Source: SIG565 sp045646145 (lineage in GTDB: Bacteria; Bacillota; Clostridia; Oscillospirales; Acutalibacteraceae). From it: a stretch of DNA of 64,000 bases. Position numbers and translations under genes: made by a program. The number at the start of each line of letters is the position of its first letter. The first letter of the stretch is position 1. The stretch lies in assembly GCA_045646145.1 (NCBI GenBank), contig JAZRKE010000082.1, forward strand, positions 1 to 64,000, given 5' to 3'. Below, one piece after another: positions 1 to 7,419 of the stretch. The notes under the pieces were generated by a model. That model made no database searches and was not told where the DNA came from. It saw nothing but the letters and a program-made list of their open reading frames with translations.

Positions 1-303
1 CACGAGCATCACCACCATCACGCTGACGAGGTATTCGACAGCATTGGTATTGAAACTGCCAACAAATACACTTCCGAAGAAATCGGCTTAATATTAGGTC
101 AACTCGGAAATGCGGATAAGTACGGTAATATTTTAAGAGCAAAGGGCTATGTAGCAAATGCTCAAGGGGATAGGTGGCTTCATTTCGACTTTGTACCCGA
201 AGAAAAGAATTTACGCAACGGTGGCCCTGAGGTTATCGGTAGAATATGCGTAATAGGCTCAAACATTAATAAAAACGCCCTGAAAGAGCTTTTCAGAGCG
301 TAA
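1..303 (+). CDS. CobW-family GTPase, C-terminal part (partial)
   Basis: Open at the left edge and ending in TAA at 301-303, so only about the last 100 residues are visible. The visible part opens with a histidine-rich stretch (HEHHHHHADE), followed by a region that reads like a CobW C-terminal domain (IGRICVIGSNIN near the end). CobW/G3E GTPases such as ZigA, YciC and Nha3-type activators move metals or mature metalloenzymes, and their His-rich loops bind metal. The P-loop domain lies outside the window. A second CobW-like gene starts 13 bases downstream, so the two are probably co-transcribed. A zinc role is an inference from the His cluster; family assignment is fairly sure. Confidence 0.8.
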   Translation, partial: HEHHHHHADEVFDSIGIETANKYTSEEIGLILGQLGNADKYGNILRAKGYVANAQGDRWLHFDFVPEEKNLRNGGPEVIGRICVIGSNINKNALKELFRA

Positions 304-316
304 TTAAGGAGAAAGT

Positions 317-1255
317 ATGGATATACCTGTATATCTTTTTACAGGCTTCTTAGAAGCAGGTAAAACAAAATTTATTCAAGATACTCTTACCGATATACGT
401 TTTAATAACGGAGAACGCACTCTTCTTATGCTTTGCGAAGAGGGTGAAGAGGAATATAACCCGAATGAATTTTCGGGAGAAAATGTATTTATTGAGCCAA
501 TTACCCCCAATATGTTAAACGAAAAAGCATTAGAACGGCTTCGCAAAAAACACAAGGCAGAGCGTGTTATTGTTGAATACAACGGTATGTGGCAACTTTC
601 CGACCTTTTCGAAAATTTACCGAGGAATTGGATAATTGCACAGGAATTTATGTTTGCCGATGCAAATACCTTCGAGTTTTTTAACGCTAATATGCGCTCG
701 CTTGTTTTCGAAAAGCTTCAGACCTGTGAACTGATTGTCTTAAATCGCTTTAATGAAAAATGCGATAAAATGACGCTTCACAAAATAGTAAGAGGTGTTA
801 ACCGCCGATGTATTATCGCATACGAAAACGCCGACGGAAGTGTAGAGTACGACGATATTAAGGATCCGTTACCTTTTGATAAAAATGCATCTCTGATTGA
901 AATCAAGGATACCGACTATGCGCTTTGGTACCGTGACCTCACCGAAGATTTACAGGGGTATAGCGGCAAAACCGTTAAATTTAAAGGTCTTGTTGCCAAA
1001 AACGATAAGGTGCCTCATGGCTCGTTTGTTATCGGCAGACCGCTTATGACCTGCTGTGCCGACGATATTCAGTATGCAGGGCTTATTTGCGACTGGGTAA
1101 AGGCAGAAACAATACCTAATAAATCGTGGGTAATGGTAACTGCAAAAATTGAACTTAAAAAACATAAGGCTTATCAAAATATCGGTCCTGTTTTAGTCGC
1201 TTCTTCGATAGCGGCAACAACACCGCCCGAAAAACAGGTGGCAGAGTTTTATTAA
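317..1255 (+). CDS. CobW-like GTPase fused to a DUF1980/TIGR03943-like C-terminal domain
   Basis: A protein of 312 residues with a P-loop near the N-terminus (GFLEAGKT, residues 10-17) and an NRFN element around residue 145 in the place of a G4-type motif, typical of the CobW/HypB/UreG GTPase superfamily. From about residue 215 the sequence changes character: FVIGRPLMTCCADDIQYAGL resembles the cysteine-pair core of the TIGR03943/DUF1980 proteins (YcgQ type), which are normally separate proteins beside a permease. The start ATG follows AAGGAGA with a good gap. It lies between the His-rich CobW gene and a DUF1294 gene that begins one base after its stop. A role in metal handling is inferred from family and neighbour; substrate unknown. 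Confidence 0.75.
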   Translation: MDIPVYLFTGFLEAGKTKFIQDTLTDIRFNNGERTLLMLCEEGEEEYNPNEFSGENVFIEPITPNMLNEKALERLRKKHKAERVIVEYNGMWQLSDLFENLPRNWIIAQEFMFADANTFEFFNANMRSLVFEKLQTCELIVLNRFNEKCDKMTLHKIVRGVNRRCIIAYENADGSVEYDDIKDPLPFDKNASLIEIKDTDYALWYRDLTEDLQGYSGKTVKFKGLVAKNDKVPHGSFVIGRPLMTCCADDIQYAGLICDWVKAETIPNKSWVMVTAKIELKKHKAYQNIGPVLVASSIAATTPPEKQVAEFY

Positions 1256-1256
1256 A

Positions 1257-1538
1257 ATGGAATTCAGATGTTTTTTAATATACCTGCTTATTATAAATAT
1301 TGTTTCATTTATAATGGCAGCAACAGATAAATTATTTGCAATAAAAAATCTAAGAAGAATAAGTGAAAAATCTTTGTTTTTGCTGTCGTTTTCAGGCGGC
1401 GCGGTATTTATGTTGCTTTCAATGTACCTTTTTCGCCATAAAACAAGACATAAGCGTTTTATGATAGGTCTTCCCATAATTATCATAATTCAATTTTTGT
1501 TAATTATTTTTGGCATAAATCACGGTATATTTTGTTGA
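1257..1538 (+). CDS. DUF1294 family small membrane protein
   Basis: A 93-residue hydrophobic protein with three probable membrane segments (about 5-20, 42-58 and 70-90). It carries the family pattern: a short DK..A element after the first helix, RRISE, a GG pair at the start of the second helix and RHKTRHKRF before the last helix. DUF1294 proteins are about 80-110 residues and of unknown function; some homologues are fused to cold-shock domains. The start lies immediately after the stop of the CobW-like gene, so it is the end of that operon. The FMN-riboswitch promoter overlaps its stop codon. Confidence 0.75.
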   Translation: MEFRCFLIYLLIINIVSFIMAATDKLFAIKNLRRISEKSLFLLSFSGGAVFMLLSMYLFRHKTRHKRFMIGLPIIIIIQFLLIIFGINHGIFC

Positions 1539-1563
1539 CAAAACAGTATATATGTATTAAAAT
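1535..1563 (+). promoter_or_regulatory. Sigma-A-type promoter for the FMN riboswitch/ribU unit
   Basis: TTGACA at 1535-1540, a 17-base spacer, and TAAAAT at 1558-1563. The -35 box overlaps the stop codon of the DUF1294 gene. Transcription would begin just before the FMN aptamer. Confidence 0.7.
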
Positions 1564-1571
1564 ATGAACAG

Positions 1572-1690
1572 TTTCGAGGCGAGGTGAAATTCCTCACCGG
1601 TGGTAAAGCCCACTAACCCTGTTTTCAGGGCCGATTCGGTGCAATTCCGAAGCCGACGGTATAGTCCGGATGAAAGAAATAATATTATGA
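1572..1690 (+). ncRNA. FMN riboswitch (RFN element)
   Basis: The hallmark RFN blocks occur in order: GAGGTGAAATTCC, the CCGGTGGTAAAGCCC arm, AACCC...GGGCCGAT, TCGGTGCAATTCCGA, CCGACGGTATAGTC and CCGGATGAAAG. It precedes ribU, a riboflavin transporter, as expected for feedback by FMN. Bases 1574-1582 at the 5' side of the aptamer are exactly complementary to 1693-1701, the 5' arm of the downstream terminator. This is a plain antiterminator that FMN binding would disrupt, giving an OFF switch. Confidence 0.96.
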
Positions 1691-1695
1691 TTTCG

Positions 1696-1728
1696 CCTCG
1701 ATATTTTTATATCGGGGTTTTTCTTTTG
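1696..1728 (+). terminator. Intrinsic terminator of the FMN riboswitch
   Basis: CCTCGATAT pairs with ATATCGGGG across a short T-rich loop, followed by TTTTTCTTTT. Its 5' arm is shared with the antiterminator pairing to 1574-1582. Confidence 0.85.
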
Positions 1729-1738
1729 GAGGAATAAT

Positions 1739-2329
1739 ATGAGCAAAACAATTAAAATTCGCGAGATTTCAGTAACTGCAATTATGTCGGCATTGGGTTT
1801 TGTGCTTATGATGCTGGAAATCAGTGTTCCGTTTATGCCTGCATTTATTAAGTTCGATTTTTCGGAGCTTCCCGCTTTAATTACTGCCTTTGCCTATGGT
1901 CCTTTAAGTGGAATTCTAGTCTGTCTGATTAAAAATATTCTGCACCTCTTTTTTACAGGTACGATGGGTGTAGGGGAGCTTGCGAATTTCTTAATGGGCG
2001 CTGTTTTTGTTGGCGTTGCAGGATTAATCTATACCTACCGTAAAAACCGCTCAGGCGCTCTTTTAGGCGCTCTGGCTGGCTCACTTGCGATGGGAATATC
2101 CTGTGTTTTTATTAATTTGTTTATAACATATCCTATATATTCGGTTTTACTTATGCCTGCTAACGTAATTTTATCCTTTTATAAGGATTTATTACCGAGT
2201 GTAAATTCACTTTTTGAGGCGCTTTTAATTTTTAATTTACCATTTACCTTTTTAAAGGGAGTTGTCGACGCTGTGATTTGTTTACTGATTTATAAAAAAC
2301 TGTCGCCAATACTCAAAAAAGGTCGATGA
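1739..2329 (+). CDS. ribU: Riboflavin ECF transporter substrate-binding subunit RibU
   Basis: A protein of 196 residues with about six hydrophobic segments, the size and pattern of an ECF S component. The opening (REISVTAIMSALGFVLMMLE) and the following FDFSELPALITAFAYGP block match RibU. RibU binds riboflavin and works with the EcfA1-EcfA2-EcfT module; such a module is encoded at 45.98-48.5 kb without its own S component. The gene sits directly behind an FMN riboswitch and terminator, which fixes both its substrate and its feedback control. The ATG follows TTGGAGGAATAAT. Confidence 0.93.
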   Translation: MSKTIKIREISVTAIMSALGFVLMMLEISVPFMPAFIKFDFSELPALITAFAYGPLSGILVCLIKNILHLFFTGTMGVGELANFLMGAVFVGVAGLIYTYRKNRSGALLGALAGSLAMGISCVFINLFITYPIYSVLLMPANVILSFYKDLLPSVNSLFEALLIFNLPFTFLKGVVDAVICLLIYKKLSPILKKGR

Positions 2330-2334
2330 GGCAC

Positions 2335-2363
2335 TTGACAAACAGATAACGCTGATTTATAAT
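2335..2363 (+). promoter_or_regulatory. Sigma-A promoter for SAM-riboswitch/metK
   Basis: TTGACA at 2335-2340, a 17-base spacer and TATAAT at 2358-2363: a consensus promoter starting five bases after the ribU stop. Confidence 0.8.
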
Positions 2364-2387
2364 TTATACGTAAATTAAATATTTTCC

Positions 2388-2486
2388 TTATCAAGAGCGG
2401 TGGAGGGACAGGCCCTATGAAGCCCGGCAACCTGAGTGTTACTTCAAGGTGCCAAATCCTGCGGAACAACCGAAAGATGAGGTATA
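2388..2486 (+). ncRNA. SAM-I riboswitch (S-box)
   Basis: S-box landmarks are present: CTTATCAAGAG, GGTGGAGGGA, GGCCCTATGAAGCCCGGCAACC, AAGGTGCCAAATCC and GAAAGATGAGG. It sits between a consensus promoter and a terminator upstream of metK, the usual arrangement for SAM feedback on its own synthase. Confidence 0.97.
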
Positions 2487-2490
2487 CTTT

Positions 2491-2519
2491 ACCGCTTCTT
2501 TTGAGGCGGTTATTTTTTT
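2491..2519 (+). terminator. Intrinsic terminator of the SAM riboswitch
   Basis: ACCGCTTC pairs with GAGGCGGT over a TTTT loop, followed by a T tract. It lies just before the metK ribosome binding site. Confidence 0.88.
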
Positions 2520-2529
2520 GGAGGTCATT

Positions 2530-3729
2530 ATGTCTAAATTTTTATTTACATCAGAATCTGTTACAGAGGGGCATCCCGATAAGGTTTGCGACCGTGTGTC
2601 AGATGCAGTACTTGATGCAATTCTTGCTGAGGATGCTGATGCCCGAGTTGCGTGCGAAACCTTTTGCACAACGGGTGTTGTAACGGTAATGGGTGAAATT
2701 ACTACAAGCGCTCAGGTTGATATTACAAAAATTGTACGTGATACCGTTTGCGAAATCGGTTATAATGGCGCCGAAGCCGGCTTTGACGGAAGCACTTGTG
2801 CTGTTATGACGGCCCTTGATAAGCAGTCGGCAGATATTGCCTTGGGAGTTGATAAATCGGCAGAGCTTAAAAACGGTGAAGATGATGAATTTAATCTTCA
2901 CGGCGCAGGTGACCAGGGTATGATGTTTGGCTACGCCTGTGATGAAACTCCCGAGCTTATGCCGCTTACTATTTCGCTCGCTCATAAAATGGCTAAGCGT
3001 TTAACCGATGTCAGAAAAGACGGCACTCTGCCTTATTTGCGCCCCGACGGCAAAACTCAGGTAACCGCCGAATATAATGACGGTCTGCCGACGAGAATTG
3101 ATACCGTTGTTGTGTCCACTCAGCACAGTGCAGATATTGATTTAGAGGTTCTTCGAAAAGATATTTTAGAAAAGGTTATAAAGCCTGTAATTCCCGAAAG
3201 TCTTTTCGATGAGAATACAAAAATTCATATTAATCCTACAGGCAGATTTGTTATCGGTGGTCCTCAGGGGGATACCGGTCTTACAGGCAGAAAGATTATC
3301 GTTGATACATACGGCGGTGTTGCACGTCACGGTGGTGGCGCTTTCTCGGGTAAGGACCCGACAAAAGTTGACCGTTCGGCAGCCTACGCCGCAAGATATG
3401 TTGCCAAAAATATTGTAGCGGCAGGTCTTGCTAAAAAGTGCGAAATCCAGTTAGCCTATGCAATTGGTGTAGCAAAACCTGTATCGATTATGGTTGATAC
3501 ATTCGGTACAGGTACCGTTTCAGACGAGAAAATTGCCGAGGCAGTAAACAAAGTATTTGATTTACGCCCTGCGGCAATTATTAAAAAACTCGAGCTCCGA
3601 AAGCCTATTTACCGCGAACTCTCTGCTTACGGTCATATTGGCAGAGAGGATTTAGGCGTACTCTGGGAGAAAACCGATAAAACAGAAGAACTAAGAGCAA
3701 TTGCTCTAAAGGCTGTTTCTAATAAATAG
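2530..3729 (+). CDS. metK: S-adenosylmethionine synthetase MetK
   Basis: A 399-residue enzyme that makes S-adenosylmethionine from ATP and methionine. Visible motifs: TEGHPDKVCDRVSDA for substrate and Mg2+ binding, the ATP-binding motif GAGDQGMMFGYA, and the glycine-rich GGGAFSGKDPTKVDRSAAY loop. Length matches the family (about 395-400). The frame stays open upstream to 2449, but that start lies inside the SAM riboswitch; ATG 2530 after TTGGAGG gives the canonical N-terminus MSKFLFTSESVTEGHP. Transcribed alone and closed by a terminator. Confidence 0.98.
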   Translation: MSKFLFTSESVTEGHPDKVCDRVSDAVLDAILAEDADARVACETFCTTGVVTVMGEITTSAQVDITKIVRDTVCEIGYNGAEAGFDGSTCAVMTALDKQSADIALGVDKSAELKNGEDDEFNLHGAGDQGMMFGYACDETPELMPLTISLAHKMAKRLTDVRKDGTLPYLRPDGKTQVTAEYNDGLPTRIDTVVVSTQHSADIDLEVLRKDILEKVIKPVIPESLFDENTKIHINPTGRFVIGGPQGDTGLTGRKIIVDTYGGVARHGGGAFSGKDPTKVDRSAAYAARYVAKNIVAAGLAKKCEIQLAYAIGVAKPVSIMVDTFGTGTVSDEKIAEAVNKVFDLRPAAIIKKLELRKPIYRELSAYGHIGREDLGVLWEKTDKTEELRAIALKAVSNK

Positions 3730-3733
3730 TTCA

Positions 3734-3770
3734 GAAACCCTCGATAAAATCGAGGGTTTTATATATTTTT
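3734..3770 (+). terminator. Terminator after metK
   Basis: AAACCCTCGAT / ATCGAGGGTTT hairpin followed by a T-rich tail. Confidence 0.85.
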
Positions 3771-3834
3771 TAAGGAAATCGCTTTTTTCATATTTTTAAC
3801 TTTCAATTAATATATTTTTGTGGGAGTTGAAAAT

Positions 3835-4092
3835 ATGAAAATTTTTTTACTTTGTACATTAATAATCAGTCTAATCATAATTTTATATTTTCTTAGTAAG
3901 ACCGAAAAGCCTATTAAAAATGCTTTTTTAAGCATTCTTATTTCTTGGGTGTTGTGGGCGATAATTAATAATAGCACATTTTTAACGGGATTTTATATTC
4001 CAATTAATCTTTTTACATTAATATCATGCTCTGTTTATGGTATTCCTGGTATTTCAGGATTATTAGCGCTTAACTATATATTTACCCTTTAA
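3835..4092 (+). CDS. bofA: BofA-like pro-sigma-K processing inhibitor
   Basis: An 85-residue membrane protein with two or three hydrophobic segments. The C-terminal block IPINLFTLISCSVYGIPGI followed by a hydrophobic tail reproduces the BofA signature (IP.N..T....G.GIPG). In Bacillus, BofA holds the SpoIVFB protease inactive in the outer forespore membrane until the SpoIVB signal arrives. The start was placed at ATG 3835 behind GGGAG; an in-frame GTG at 3820 lacks a binding site. No spoIVFB is in view. BofA is typically short and divergent, so the assignment rests on the C-terminal motif. Confidence 0.75.
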   Translation: MKIFLLCTLIISLIIILYFLSKTEKPIKNAFLSILISWVLWAIINNSTFLTGFYIPINLFTLISCSVYGIPGISGLLALNYIFTL

Positions 4093-4134
4093 AAATTATA
4101 AGTTTTATGTTAAAATTAATATGAGGTGAAAATG

Positions 4135-7100
4135 ATGCTTAAGTTTATATACGGCCGTGCCGCAACCGGCAAGAGCTATAAAATAATAAACGATATCTGT
4201 GCAGATGTTAATGCGGGCAAGGATACCGTTTTATTAGTTCCTGAACAGTTCACATTTGAGAGTGAACGCGCTCTTTTAAAATCGCTCGGAAATCGCGCCT
4301 CAACCGATACCAAGGTTTTAAGCTTCACAAGAATGTATGATGAGGTTTCTCGCAAGGTTGGTGGTAGGGTTGCTAATAATATTACCGAGAGCGATAAGGT
4401 GCTTTTAATGAATCGCGCCTTTAAATCAGTAAGGGACAAGCTATCTATTTGGGACAAGTATATAAATTCACCCCGTTTCACCCAAAATTTAATTTTGACC
4501 GTTAACGAGTTTAAAACCGCCGCAATAACCCCTGAAGATATTGAGACAGTTGCCAATACTGTTGAGGGTGATTATTTAAAACTCAAACTCAAGGATATTT
4601 CGCTGATATTTTCGGCTTTTAACGCCTTGCTCGGCAACACTTTTTTAGACCCTGTAGACGATTTAACACGGCTTAATCAAAAATTACTTTCCTATAAATA
4701 TTTTGAGGGTAAAAACGTTTATATTGATTCCTTTAAAAATTTCACAGGTCAGCAGTATAAAATTATCGAGCGTATAATATCTCAGGCTGATAATGTTTAT
4801 ATGTCAGTAACCAGTGATGATATCTCGTCCGGCGAATTATCACTTTTCTCAAATGTTAATGATATGGTTCGCAGAATTAAAAATATTGCAGAACGGTTTT
4901 CTGTTAAAATTGATAATGCTCAGAAATTAACCGATAATTATTACAAAAGCGAGGGAATTAAAAATCTAGAAGCATTTATTTCAAATGAAAAGAATTACAT
5001 TGAAAGCTATAATGGTATCAAAATAATAAAGTCGGATAGTATTTCTGAAGAAGCCGAGTTTGCTGCGAGAACGGTAAGAAGGCTTGTAAGAGAAGAAAAT
5101 TACCGTTTCAGAGATTTCGTAATTATAGCAAGAAACGCTGAAACATATCAGAAACATATTGAAAAGCACTGTAAAAACAATGAGGTTTTTTGTTTTACCG
5201 ATAAGCGTAAAAAAATCACCGATTTACCTATTACGGTGTTTATTAATTGCGCACTAAACCTGGTTCAGAGCATTACAACCGATGCAGTTTTAAGTTTTCA
5301 TAAAACCTTCTTAACCGATTTAACGCTTGAAGAAATTTCCGAACTTGAAAACTATACATATCTTTGGAATATAAAGGGTCCTGAGTGGACTTCTCAGTGG
5401 ACAATGAATCCGTGCGGATTTGTTGCAAGTGAGGAAAATGACTCCGAAAAAAATAGTGAGACACTTAAACATCTGAATTTCCTTAAAAATAAAGCTATTG
5501 AGCCCATAATCAGCTTCAGAAGAGCTTTTAGCGGAACTCCCCAAAATATGACCAAAGCGATTATCTGCCTTTTAAAAAGCGTTTCAGTGGAAGAGAAGTT
5601 AAAGCGGCAGGTCACGAATTTAGAGAATATTCACTTAAAAGAACAGGCAGACGATTTGCGGCTTGGTTACGATGCGATTATCGAATTGCTGAACAGCTTT
5701 GTTAAGTGCTTGCCTGATAGAGAAACCACTACAGCAGAGTATTTTGAACTTTGGAAAACGGCAATTGATACGGTAACTATAGGTAATATTCCGCAAATGG
5801 TAGACGAGGTAACCTTCGGCTCTGCCGACCGTATAAAACCATCGCGTCCCAAGGTTGCTATTGTTTTGGGTGTTAATCAGGGCGTATTTCCTGCAAATGT
5901 TGGAGTAAGTGGCATTTTTGCGCCGCAAGAACGGCAAACACTTATTGATAAAGGTATTGAAATTTCAGATTACGGCGTATCGGCCGCACTTGATGAAGAG
6001 TATCTTTTATATTCGTCGCTTTGCTGTCCTACCGATAGGCTTTATATTTCTTATTCTTCGGCGGATGGCTCAGGAACAAAACTTGAGCCCTCACAAATTA
6101 TTGCCGAAATAATTGATAACAGTAAAAACTTAACGGTTACGGAAAATAATAATTTAAACTTGTCGGAGGATAATTTACCCGAAACGCTTTTTTCAGCAAA
6201 GTCGCTGATGTACCAGAGTTATTCGTTGGATAAGGATGCCTATGAAACGTTAAAAAGCGCCTTAGAAACTGAGGAAGACTCAGTTGAAAAGAGTATTGCA
6301 GATTTCTCAAAAGAAAGAGCAGTTGTTTTACCCGAAAATGCCCTTAATTTAATGGGTGAAAAAATCAACATTTCTGCAACAGGCTTTGATACCTTTCACC
6401 GCTGCAAATTTTCCTATTTCTGCCGTTACGGTCTGGAGCTTAAGAAAATTCAGCCTGCTGAGTTCGATGTACTGCAGCGAGGTACTCTTTCACACTATGT
6501 GCTCGAAAATCTTGTTAAGAGATATATCGATAATTTTAGCGAATTTACAAGGGAATATTCCGATAAAAAGGTTGATGAGTTGGTGGCAGAATATCTGAGT
6601 CTTATTGACGGATACGAAAAGATTAAAACACCTAGAACCGAGTTTCTGGTTAACATAATTTCTGCTTCTCTTAAGGATGTTGCATATCATATAATCTGTG
6701 AAATGGCTCAGTGTGATTTCAGGCCCGAGTTTTTTGAGCTTAAAATCGGCAGAGACGGAACCATTCCAACCCTTTCAGTGCCGTTTTCACAAAAAGGCGA
6801 AATGCGTATTCGCGGTAGCATTGATAGGGTAGATATTTATGGCGATTATGTCCGCATAGTAGATTATAAAACAGGAACTAAGGTGTTTAAGCTGCCCGAT
6901 ATTTTGGTGGGACTTAATTTACAGATGCTTATATACCTATATACCGTTATACGCGGTAAAAATGAGTATTTGAGTTCTAAAACCCCTGCAGGTATATTAT
7001 ATATGCCTTCAAAAAGAGATTTCGGCGACCCGAAAACCCTTTCCATGAACGGCCTTATTCTGCTTGACGAAGACGTTATTAGCGCTATGGATAAAGATGG

Positions 7101-7419
7101 TGAAGGGGAATTTATTCCTAAAAAGCCTTTTAAGGCGGATGGTACTCTTAAAAGCCGTATAACCTCATTTGCAGAGCCCGCACTTTTCCGCGAAACCTTT
7201 GATTACATTGAACTTTTACTAAAGCGTATGGGTAAAGCTATTCACAGTGGCGATTTTTCTGCCGACCCAACTGATGGGGTAGATTCTGATGCGTGTAAAT
7301 ACTGTGATTTTTCTTCCATATGTTGTTTTGAGGATAAAAACCATAAATGCAGTGATAAATCACTTTCTCCTGCAGAAGTTTTAGAGATTTTAAAGGAGGA
7401 AAACGAAGGTGGCATTTAA
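4135..7419 (+). CDS. addB: ATP-dependent helicase/nuclease subunit B (AddB)
   Basis: About 1094 residues, the AddB/RexB size. The N-terminus has the P-loop-like FIYGRAATGKSYKI. The C-terminal third holds a RecB-type nuclease (GSIDRVDIYGDYVRIVDYKT, with the D and DYK catalytic residues). The four iron-sulphur cysteines are present: one in HRCKFSYF and three in CKYCDFSSIC. AddAB resects double-strand breaks up to Chi-like sites to load RecA. GAGGTG lies six bases before ATG 4135; in-frame ATG 4132 and GTG 4126 are too close to it. The 3' end overlaps addA by 11 bases, implying translational coupling. Confidence 0.95.
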   Translation: MLKFIYGRAATGKSYKIINDICADVNAGKDTVLLVPEQFTFESERALLKSLGNRASTDTKVLSFTRMYDEVSRKVGGRVANNITESDKVLLMNRAFKSVRDKLSIWDKYINSPRFTQNLILTVNEFKTAAITPEDIETVANTVEGDYLKLKLKDISLIFSAFNALLGNTFLDPVDDLTRLNQKLLSYKYFEGKNVYIDSFKNFTGQQYKIIERIISQADNVYMSVTSDDISSGELSLFSNVNDMVRRIKNIAERFSVKIDNAQKLTDNYYKSEGIKNLEAFISNEKNYIESYNGIKIIKSDSISEEAEFAARTVRRLVREENYRFRDFVIIARNAETYQKHIEKHCKNNEVFCFTDKRKKITDLPITVFINCALNLVQSITTDAVLSFHKTFLTDLTLEEISELENYTYLWNIKGPEWTSQWTMNPCGFVASEENDSEKNSETLKHLNFLKNKAIEPIISFRRAFSGTPQNMTKAIICLLKSVSVEEKLKRQVTNLENIHLKEQADDLRLGYDAIIELLNSFVKCLPDRETTTAEYFELWKTAIDTVTIGNIPQMVDEVTFGSADRIKPSRPKVAIVLGVNQGVFPANVGVSGIFAPQERQTLIDKGIEISDYGVSAALDEEYLLYSSLCCPTDRLYISYSSADGSGTKLEPSQIIAEIIDNSKNLTVTENNNLNLSEDNLPETLFSAKSLMYQSYSLDKDAYETLKSALETEEDSVEKSIADFSKERAVVLPENALNLMGEKINISATGFDTFHRCKFSYFCRYGLELKKIQPAEFDVLQRGTLSHYVLENLVKRYIDNFSEFTREYSDKKVDELVAEYLSLIDGYEKIKTPRTEFLVNIISASLKDVAYHIICEMAQCDFRPEFFELKIGRDGTIPTLSVPFSQKGEMRIRGSIDRVDIYGDYVRIVDYKTGTKVFKLPDILVGLNLQMLIYLYTVIRGKNEYLSSKTPAGILYMPSKRDFGDPKTLSMNGLILLDEDVISAMDKDGEGEFIPKKPFKADGTLKSRITSFAEPALFRETFDYIELLLKRMGKAIHSGDFSADPTDGVDSDACKYCDFSSICCFEDKNHKCSDKSLSPAEVLEILKEENEGGI

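Noticed and set aside
1..21. His-rich start taken as an artificial tag
   Set aside because: It is in frame with a CobW C-terminal domain and continues in natural coding sequence; His-rich metal loops are normal in this family.
2449..2529. Upstream extension of metK by 27 codons
   Set aside because: It lies inside the SAM riboswitch and terminator; the known N-terminus begins at 2530 behind a proper binding site.
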